Made by a program: the position numbers and the translations under genes
NCBI GenBank assembly: GCA_023431185.1
Contig: JAEYXS010000093.1
Location: forward strand, 1 to 20,765
Direction: 5' to 3'
Source: Verrucomicrobiota bacterium
Lineage (GTDB): Bacteria; Verrucomicrobiota; Verrucomicrobiia; Limisphaerales; JAEYXS01
DNA length: 20,765 nt
Notes under the pieces: generated by a model
Databases searched by the model: none
Told to the model about the DNA's origin: nothing
Seen by the model: the letters and a program-made list of their open reading frames with translations, nothing else
Shown: positions 15,653 through 20,765 of the stretch, piece after piece
Layout: every line of letters starts with the position of its first letter
How positions within the stretch are numbered: position 1 is the stretch's first letter

Positions 15653-15670
15653 CGCCGTCGAGAGACGGCG
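15653..15670. repeat. Perfect 7-bp hairpin, GAGA loop
   Basis: CGCCGTC (15653-15659) and GACGGCG (15664-15670) enclose the 4-nt loop GAGA. No T run follows on either strand. It is like the hairpin at 16197-16216 in stem strength and tetraloop size, so both may belong to a REP-like intergenic family. Confidence 0.5.
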
Positions 15671-15900
15671 CTCCCTCTCCTTCTTCACTGTTGGATGTTT
15701 CCCCTACTCATTTTATGTAGCGTTCCCCGAAGCGGCCTTCCCATCTCGTCTGTTCGCTGCTCCCTCATCTCGATAGCATCCTGTCCTGCGGTACTCTAGC
15801 TACCAGTCTGCACCTCCCAGATCCGACCCTCGCCAGCCACTTCCCTTAACCATCAATGGACTCCCATAACCATAGACAGAGGACTTTTTCTTTGTTCCCC

Positions 15901-15958
15901 ATCTGCGTTTATCTGCGTCCATTTCACCCCGGCATCCGATGTCGGGGCTGCGGTTAAA
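15901..15958. repeat. Decamer repeat interrupted by a hairpin
   Basis: ATCTGCGTTT (15901-15910) and ATCTGCGTCC (15911-15920) are tandem imperfect decamers. A third partial unit, CTGCGGTTAA (15948-15957), follows after a hairpin, CCCCG...CGGGG with CATC/GATG inside (15927-15947). I recall the phrase 'ATCTGCGT..ATCTGCGGTTAAA' as a common dispersed intergenic sequence in such genomes; this is memory, not a search. Confidence 0.45.
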
Positions 15959-16196
15959 CAGAGAACTATGTCAAAGAGCAATGAAACCACCCGACCCCTG
16001 TGCAGCGTCGTTTCCTCCCTCCCTACGATTGGGAGTTCCGATTCAGTGTCTGTCCGATGACCATGCTGGTTCCGCAGTGACTCATGGATTCCCCGACCAG
16101 GCGTACAATCCTACCCTGTTCGACGTCCAGTTCGCCCTCCAGCTTACGGGCCCCGACCCAAACACCCCACACTCTCACAGATCCTAAACCCGGTAG

Positions 16197-16216
16197 GGCG
16201 GAGCTGCCGCTCCGCC
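16197..16216. repeat. Perfect 8-bp hairpin, TGCC loop
   Basis: GGCGGAGC (16197-16204) and GCTCCGCC (16209-16216) enclose TGCC. It is not followed by a T run, so it is unlikely to be an intrinsic terminator, and looks like a REP-type palindrome. Confidence 0.5.
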
Positions 16217-16736
16217 GTAACTCTATTCGCAACTGCGCTACCGGATTTGAAACAGCGGACTCAATCGCTTGGAAAGCTCTCTTGTCCCCGTTCCCATGAT
16301 TCCATAAGGACTCATCACCTCCCCGCCAACGCAGGACATAACCATGCAAACGCATCGCTATGCTTAGTGACCTGGGATTTTTCGCCCTTTCCTTTCCTGA
16401 CCTGAATCTTCAGACCAGAAACCTGAGACCGAGCCTTACCCCGTCCTTTACCAGCAGCGAGCTGCCAGCACTGGAAACAATATCAAAAAATCACAATTCC
16501 GCCATCACTTTTCGCTAAAATTTTTACAGAAAACCGAACCGATTCACCCCCAGGAACTTCCAAAAAACTCAATCTGCGTAACTCGCATTTCATCCTTCGT
16601 TTCCTGCCTCTCATCACTCTTTCTGCCCCTCCCTTTTCGCCTGTTTCGCATCATTGGTCGGGCAACAACCAGTCTTCCCCCAAGCGCCCTTTGAATGTCT
16701 CCCCCTCTCGCAACGTCAGACCTCCCAACAAGGAAT

Positions 16737-17699
16737 ATGCTCACCTCACCCGCCACCGCTGACGCCCACCCCAGCAGGAACATCACCCTGTTGATGCTCA
16801 TCCTCGCCACGCTGACCATCACCCTCACGCCCGTCCAGACCGCCATCGCCCAAACGCCACCGCCCGCCGCCAACCTCACCCTCTTTGCCCAAGGCACCCT
16901 GAGCGCCTACGCCTTTCCGGCCTCCACCAACGATGTCCCCTTCCGCACCGCCGACTTCACGCTTGAGCGCCACGCCGACCGCCGCTGGACCTTGCTCCTC
17001 ACCAATTGCCTCTACCGCACCAATTTCCTGGTCCACTTCCCCCTGCTCGAACCCGGCAACGTTGCCGCCGTGCGCTACTCCTCCGACGGCCATTACAGCT
17101 CCTATGTGCTTACTTGGGACCCTGAATACCGGAAAGCCTCTGGTGCCCCCGCTCAGTATCGCACCACCTATGGCACCTCCCATCCTCAGAACATGGAACC
17201 CATCGAAGCCGCCCCCTGGCTGATGTTCTGCCTCACTCCCGACCTCCTCACCAACCAGAACCGAGCGATAACCGCGCCCGTTGCTGCCTCTGCTGCTGAC
17301 TCCGGCACCCGCGCGACCAACCACCTGCCCAACATCTTCATGACCCTCGCCTGGCCCACCAACCACATCCCCTGCTCCCTCGCCTGGGATGCCCAGAAAG
17401 GCTACCTCCGCCACGCCCAACTTTGGAAACCCGGCCACGGAAACATCGGCATGGGCAAACAAGGAATCGTCACCGTCACCCTCCCCGCCCCCTACCACAC
17501 CGGTTACCTAGGAGCCACCCACGAACTCCTCTCTGAAACTGATGCCAAAAACGGCGTCATCACCCCCGTTACCTTTCGCCAGACACATTATTTCGTGACA
17601 CCCAAGCCCGGAATCAACGAGATTGCGCGACCCACCATCACCACTATCGTTATCGGCACCGTCACGAACCTCCAATCAAAGCCACCGCGCCCTGAGTAA
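16737..17699 (+). CDS. Secreted protein of unknown function
   Basis: 320 residues from the ATG at 16737, just after AGGA (a close but present ribosome-binding site); an in-frame ATG at 16695 adds 14 residues. A hydrophobic segment (about residues 16-37, ITLLMLILATLTI...) ending in AIAQ looks like a signal peptide. The mature part is rich in Thr, Pro, Asn, Tyr and Trp, with clear beta-type stretches such as RRWTLLLTNCLYRTNFLVHF and SSYVLTWDPEYR. No catalytic motif or family is recognised. The coding strand is strongly pyrimidine-rich with C at most third positions, unlike the other plus-strand genes, which matches the C-rich plus strand of its surroundings. The Gly-rich frame on the opposite strand is its shadow. 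Confidence 0.7.
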   Translation: MLTSPATADAHPSRNITLLMLILATLTITLTPVQTAIAQTPPPAANLTLFAQGTLSAYAFPASTNDVPFRTADFTLERHADRRWTLLLTNCLYRTNFLVHFPLLEPGNVAAVRYSSDGHYSSYVLTWDPEYRKASGAPAQYRTTYGTSHPQNMEPIEAAPWLMFCLTPDLLTNQNRAITAPVAASAADSGTRATNHLPNIFMTLAWPTNHIPCSLAWDAQKGYLRHAQLWKPGHGNIGMGKQGIVTVTLPAPYHTGYLGATHELLSETDAKNGVITPVTFRQTHYFVTPKPGINEIARPTITTIVIGTVTNLQSKPPRPE

Positions 17700-17815
17700 A
17701 AGCAGACTGAAGAAACTGAACCCAAGGCCATCGAAAAAGTGGTGAGTTCCAATCATAGTGGCTTCCCTCCCCTTTTCACCCCGCCCCCTGCCGCGCCCAA
17801 CTTTCCATACCATTC

Positions 17816-17923
17816 CTTCTTCGCGTCTTCGAGTATCTCGCGGTCAGCCATTTCTGTGTTCTCTGCCCGTCCCCTTTCTCCGCTTTCCGTGTATTCAGTG
17901 TCTTCTGTGGCGGCACCCTCTCC
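17816..17923 (-). repeat. Purine-rich dispersed-type repeat (ACACGGAA/ACACAGAA motifs)
   Basis: Read on the minus strand this stretch has loosely repeated purine-rich words: CCACAGAAGACACTGAATACA, then CGGAAAGCGGAGAAAGG, AGAACACAGAAATGG, and a CGCGAGATACTCGAAGACGC segment. Similar phrases occur, as I recall, between genes across many Verrucomicrobia, Planctomycetes and Deltaproteobacteria genomes. It is not coding in any convincing frame. The rest of the gap 17700-18042 holds the tatC terminator and a 7-bp hairpin (18007-18029). Confidence 0.45.
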
Positions 17924-17950
17924 CCTCTATCCCGCCTGTTTCGCGGGCAC

Positions 17951-17987
17951 AAAAAGAAAATCCCCGGACGCTTAACTCGTCCAGGGA
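17951..17987 (-). terminator. Intrinsic terminator of the tatA-tatC transcript
   Basis: On the minus strand TCCCTGGACG (17987-17978) pairs with CGTCCGGGGA (17970-17961), 10 bp with one T-G wobble, around a 7-nt loop, followed by TTTTCTTTTT (17960-17951). It lies about 55 nt after the tatC stop. A separate GCGGTGG/CCACCGC hairpin (18007-18029) sits between. Confidence 0.85.
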
Positions 17988-18042
17988 CTCTCATTTGATT
18001 CTACCTGCGGTGGAGGCCTTCACCACCGCTCACCGCTCCACC

Positions 18043-19683
18043 TTACTTGCCTTCGCGCTCCGCTTTCTCTGCGGCCGCAGCCGCGCGCAGATCGTTACGG
18101 TGCCAGATCCACGCCACCAAGATGCTCAGCTCATACAGCAGATACAGCGGGAACGCCATCAGCAGCATCGTGAACGGATCGCCCGTCGGCGTCACGAAGG
18201 CCGAGATGACCAGCAAAATCACGAACATGTAAGCCCGGAAATCTGCCAGCTTGCGATAGCTCAAGATGCCGATCCGCACCATGGTCAGGATCAGCACCGG
18301 CAGCTCGAAACAGATCCCCATGCCCACCAGGAATTTGCACATGAAGCTGATATACTCTACCGCGCGCCACTGGTCGGAGACAAACCCCATCCACTCCGCG
18401 ATCGAGGTCGTCGCGAAGAGCGTGATCTTCATCAGCAGGAAATAGCAGAACGCCACACCAGCAAGGAACAATCCCGCGCCGATGCTTACTCCTTGTATCA
18501 GCCACTTCTTCTCCTTCGGCCGCAGGGCCGGCATCACGAACTGCCCCACAAAAAACAATATGAACGGCAACGCCAGCGCGATGCCCCCATACAGGATTAT
18601 ATCCAGCATCACCGAGAACACCTCACCTGGCCCCATGATCTCCACGTTCACGTTCTTATGCGGACCTGCGGGCGGATTCGGATTCAATTCCAGCCCCAGC
18701 ACCAGATTCGTCCCCGCCATCACCGGCACCAGATTGTAGGACAACACCTTGTTTGTCCCCATGTTGATCGGCTGGAAAAAATGATTCGTGCTCACCGGCA
18801 GCCACATCTCATTCGTCCCCAATGTCAATTGCACCATCGGCGGCTGCTCTCCCACCACGATCTCATTCGCCAGGCGCAATGGATACAACAGCACGCTGAC
18901 GATCAGATTTCCCGCCACCAGGCACACCACCGCGCTCACCAGCAACGCGGCCACGCACTTCACCAGCATCCAGCGCAGGTCTTCCAAATGATCGATGAAA
19001 CCCTTTATCGGCCCGCCGTAACCATCATCCTCATCCGGCTTGTCCGTCGAATCATCTCCACTACCCGTCCCTGTGGGCGGCACCCAACCACCACTGCTGC
19101 CGTGACCATGCCCGTGATCGTCCCCTTGATAATGATACGGATCGTTGTGCTGATGCTCCTGATGATACGGGTCATCATGATGATGGTAATCGTCATGGTG
19201 ATCGTGGTGATAATCCGTCGTCTCCTGATGATACGGATTATCGTCCTCTGGAGTATGCGCAGGAATGCTCTCCTCTCCCGTATCGCCGGAACTCCCCGTC
19301 AAATCCTGCTTGCTGCTCGCGGCCTCGTCCGTGCCTTCCGTGGTGGTCGGCGGAACTTGCTCCTTCGGCTCATCCACGATCAGGCGGCCCTCATCATCCA
19401 CCGGGCTGGGCTTGGCCGTCGCGGTAGTCGCTGACTCAGCACCCGCTTCATGCCGCGCCACCGTGCCCGTCGCCGGTTGGATCAGGATGCCCGCAGGCTT
19501 GTCCATCGCCGCCGGTTTTACGGCGGGAGAACTCGCTGCCTCATGGGCCGGAAAAAGTTCCGGCTGCCCGTCTCGCGACGCAGACGGAGCAGCCGGAACA
19601 GAATCAGCCTGTTTCGGAGTGCTCTCGGCGCTGCGTTCGGGACGAGGCTCAGGCGTGGGTGCCCCAGTGGGCTCGTTGGCCAT
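18043..19683 (-). CDS. tatC: TatC translocase subunit with long His-rich N-terminal extension
   Basis: 546 residues, about twice the 258 of E. coli TatC. TatC is the twin-arginine signal receptor of the Tat export system. The core starts near residue 226: FIDHLEDLR (229-237), helix 1 (about 239-265), helix 2 (356-380), PALRPKEKK with Glu391 (where E. coli has signal-binding Glu103), GMGICFELPV with Glu460 (E. coli Glu170), and TPTGDPFT with Asp502 (E. coli Asp211). All key sites are therefore intact. Two parts are extra. Residues 1-225 are disordered, Pro/Ala/Ser/Glu-rich, then His/Asp/Tyr-rich with 15 His in 152-194. The first periplasmic loop (about 266-355) is about 90 residues against roughly 30 in E. 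coli. AGGA 7 nt before the ATG supports the start. It follows tatA by 23 nt. Confidence 0.95.
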   Translation of the reverse strand: MANEPTGAPTPEPRPERSAESTPKQADSVPAAPSASRDGQPELFPAHEAASSPAVKPAAMDKPAGILIQPATGTVARHEAGAESATTATAKPSPVDDEGRLIVDEPKEQVPPTTTEGTDEAASSKQDLTGSSGDTGEESIPAHTPEDDNPYHQETTDYHHDHHDDYHHHDDPYHQEHQHNDPYHYQGDDHGHGHGSSGGWVPPTGTGSGDDSTDKPDEDDGYGGPIKGFIDHLEDLRWMLVKCVAALLVSAVVCLVAGNLIVSVLLYPLRLANEIVVGEQPPMVQLTLGTNEMWLPVSTNHFFQPINMGTNKVLSYNLVPVMAGTNLVLGLELNPNPPAGPHKNVNVEIMGPGEVFSVMLDIILYGGIALALPFILFFVGQFVMPALRPKEKKWLIQGVSIGAGLFLAGVAFCYFLLMKITLFATTSIAEWMGFVSDQWRAVEYISFMCKFLVGMGICFELPVLILTMVRIGILSYRKLADFRAYMFVILLVISAFVTPTGDPFTMLLMAFPLYLLYELSILVAWIWHRNDLRAAAAAEKAEREGK

Positions 19684-19706
19684 GGCTCAGTCCTGCGGAC
19701 GGGACA

Positions 19707-19979
19707 TTAAGACTTGGCTGATTTCTCAGCCGTTTCATCCTGCGCCAGCTTGCGCGGTTCCGGCGGCTTGGGCGCCGGGGGTGGCGTGGGCGGCTCTTCC
19801 ATCGAACGATGCAACTCGCTCTGCATGTCGTTCGAGGCTTTCTTGAATTCCTTGATGCCCTGACCCAGCCCCTTGGCCAGCTCCGGAATCTTCTTGGCCC
19901 CAAAGAGGACCAACACGATCACCAGGATGCCGATCACTTCCGGCATGCCCAGACCAAAGGCTAAAAATGCTGTGTTCAT
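19707..19979 (-). CDS. tatA: Sec-independent protein translocase TatA
   Basis: 90 residues. A short N-terminal hydrophobic helix (GMPEVIGILVIVLVLFGAKK, 11-30) is followed by the amphipathic helix IPELAKGLGQGIKEFKKAS and a Pro/charged tail (EEPPTPPPAPKPPEPRK). The FGxxKIPELAxGLGxGIKEFKKA pattern is that of TatA, which oligomerises to form the Tat pore with TatC. TatB is not present here, as in many TatA-TatC systems. AGGA lies 8 nt before the ATG. tatC follows after 23 nt, so they form an operon, and a decayed tatA copy lies immediately upstream. Confidence 0.95.
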   Translation of the reverse strand: MNTAFLAFGLGMPEVIGILVIVLVLFGAKKIPELAKGLGQGIKEFKKASNDMQSELHRSMEEPPTPPPAPKPPEPRKLAQDETAEKSAKS

Positions 19980-20044
19980 ATGTTTTATCCTACTGCTGCT
20001 CTGCCTGTCCGTAAAGCAAGCGGCAGCCCATTATACTTTCTCTG

Positions 20045-20190
20045 TCTCTCGTTCGCGGCCTTCATGGATTCCTTAATGCCTTGGCCTTACCCCCGGCCAG
20101 CTCTGGAATCCTGCTTGCCCCGAACTACACCAGCACCGTGATCACACCGCCGGGCACCTCCCGCAAGCCCAGGCCAATCGAGACCACCAA
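20045..20190 (-). pseudogene. Decayed tatA paralogue
   Basis: Not in any intact reading frame. From TTG at 20190 the minus strand reads LVVSIGLGLREVPGGVITVLV, then TAG (20127-20125), then FGASRIPELAGG. This aligns without gaps to TatA (GLGMPEVIGILVIVLVL-FGAKKIPELAKG), with the TAG in place of one Leu codon. A 1-nt deletion near 20090-20098 then shifts the frame, and the other frame continues GIKESMKAANERQRK, again the TatA amphipathic helix (GIKEFKKASND). The nucleotide sequence also aligns with the intact tatA over about 150 bp (for example GGCCAGCTCTGGAATC against GGCCAGCTCCGGAATC on the plus strand). One stop and one frameshift make it a pseudogene, probably from tandem duplication. Confidence 0.78.
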
Positions 20191-20212
20191 TGCCTTATTA
20201 TGGTTTGTTTAT

Positions 20213-20275
20213 AAAAACCGTGGCGGCAATCTCCTGTTAACTTCTCGCTTAACAGACGGACCTTACCGCCACCGG
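20213..20275 (-). terminator. Strong nested terminator after the pal-like gene
   Basis: On the minus strand an outer stem (CCGGTGGCGGTAA, 20275-20263, with TTGCCGCCACGG, 20229-20218; one bulge and one G-T pair) encloses an inner 7-bp hairpin (CTGTTAA 20234-20240 with TTAACAG 20249-20255, 8-nt loop), followed by five T (20217-20213). It ends the pal transcript and separates it from the tatA region. A third copy of TTAACAG (20306-20312) lies in the coding end of the pal-like gene. Confidence 0.85.
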
Positions 20276-20291
20276 TCAAAAGCACTATACC

Positions 20292-20765
20292 CTATTGACG
20301 CGGCGTTAACAGGATAAATTCACCACGCCGGTTCTTCGCCCACGCGCTATCATTCGAGCCGATCTCTGCCGGACGGTCTTCCCCATAGCTGATGGTATGG
20401 ATGCGTTCCGCCTGGATGCCCAGATTCACCAGATACTCGCGCACTGCCAAGGCGCGACGCTCGCCCAAGGCCCGGTTATACTCTTCCGTGCCCCGCTCAT
20501 CGCAGTGCCCTTCAATCTCCACCATGTGGCCCGGCTTGCCCTTCAGATACGCGGCAACCTCCTCCACCCGAACACGTTCACTGGCCTTCACCGCCGAGCG
20601 GTCAAAGTCGAAATAAACCGTGTTTGCCTTGAAGAATTCACGGTTCTCCGCGAAATTCTCCCGGTTCCAGCCCCCCGTCGGCGGGATGGTGCCATCGGTA
20701 TTCGTCGGCAGCGTAATTATTTCAGGGGTGGTCCCTACAGTCGTGGTATTGCCCAAGCCCGAACC
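20292..20765 (-). CDS. pal: Peptidoglycan-associated lipoprotein (Pal/OmpA C-terminal domain), 5' end outside window
   Basis: The C-terminal 157 or so residues of an OmpA-like protein; the frame runs off the window end without a proper start. The domain is typical of Pal: VYFDFDRSAVK (start of the OmpA-C fold), VEIEGHCDERGTEEYN (the NPA-type binding loop with the DERGT signature of Pal), NRALGERRALAVREYL, and ISYGEDRPA. Pal binds diaminopimelate in peptidoglycan from the outer membrane and works with the Tol system. A Gly/Thr-rich linker (about the first 30 visible residues) lies ahead of the domain, consistent with a tethered lipoprotein, but the lipobox is outside the window. A strong terminator follows its stop codon (TAG, 20294-20292). 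Confidence 0.92.
   Translation of the reverse strand, partial: GSGLGNTTTVGTTPEIITLPTNTDGTIPPTGGWNRENFAENREFFKANTVYFDFDRSAVKASERVRVEEVAAYLKGKPGHMVEIEGHCDERGTEEYNRALGERRALAVREYLVNLGIQAERIHTISYGEDRPAEIGSNDSAWAKNRRGEFILLTPRQ

Larger units (their letters stand above)
15555..16736. other. 1.2-kb intergenic region without a supported gene
   Basis: The plus strand is strongly C/T-rich. Reading frames here are open only by base composition and show no domain, signal peptide or convincing start. It holds two strong hairpins (15653-15670 and 16197-16216), a decamer repeat with a hairpin (15901-15958), and many short pyrimidine tracts. The last part (about 16480-16560) is A/T-richer and could contain the promoter of the gene at 16737. 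Confidence 0.6.

Noticed and set aside
16023..16355. 110-codon minus-strand ORF
   Set aside because: Runs through the 16197-16216 palindrome and the pyrimidine-rich DNA; no domain or start signal.
16746..17498. 250-codon Gly-rich minus-strand ORF
   Set aside because: Shadow of the secreted-protein gene; extreme Gly/Val/Glu composition comes from the complementary C-rich coding strand.
17758..19434. 558-codon plus-strand ORF opposite tatC
   Set aside because: His/Arg/Ile-rich shadow of tatC and of the flanking repeat; no family features.

Overview
The window reads as a stretch of chromosome from a Verrucomicrobium-like bacterium of the PVC group, probably near the Limisphaerales/Pedosphaera lineage. 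This is inferred from gene content, not from a marker gene. The pointers are a PEP-CTERM protein, a secreted protein of the duplicated 'VYSVNxVGY' type, a periplasmic sulfatase, several exported proteins with no clear family, weak or absent Shine-Dalgarno sequences before many genes, and intergenic DNA rich in short hairpins and dispersed-looking repeats. No phage, transposase, CRISPR array, rRNA or tRNA was found.

Layout. 1-1.5 kb: a minus-strand pair of secreted proteins (internal-repeat protein, then PEP-CTERM protein) closed by a UUCG-loop terminator. 1.5-2 kb: a 49-codon small ORF and a cluster of three hairpins. 2-4.3 kb: a Gdx/SugE guanidinium exporter overlapping tail-to-tail with a rhomboid protease, and a PhoD-like phosphoesterase upstream of the rhomboid. 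4.4-6.8 kb: a plus-strand lipoprotein and a membrane-anchored helical protein. 6.8-11.9 kb: a sulfatase divergent from a plus-strand run of alpha/beta hydrolase, PLP aminotransferase and Tat-exported SGNH hydrolase. 11.9-15.5 kb: minus-strand carB (C-terminal half only) followed by a sodium:solute symporter, whose 3' region folds into two nested structures ending in a terminator. 15.5-18 kb: a pyrimidine-rich, repeat-rich region with one unrecognised secreted-protein gene. 18-20.8 kb: a minus-strand Tat locus (tatA, then tatC), a decayed second tatA copy, a strong terminator, and the 3' part of a Pal/OmpA-type gene cut by the window end.

How the genes fit together. Most genes concern the cell envelope: export (Tat), anchoring (Pal, lipoprotein, PEP-CTERM), periplasmic hydrolysis (sulfatase, PhoD-like, SGNH) and transport (Gdx, SSS symporter). 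The SGNH hydrolase and probably others are clients of export systems, and the Tat translocase is in the same window.

The most unusual points are: (1) TatC with a ~230-residue N-terminal extension holding 15 histidines in 43 residues, plus an enlarged first periplasmic loop; (2) a tatA pseudogene directly upstream of intact tatA; (3) carB present only as its C-terminal half, with an in-frame stop upstream and no N-terminal half nearby; (4) nested RNA structures in the symporter 3' region; (5) a lipoprotein gene whose best ribosome-binding site points to an ATT codon.
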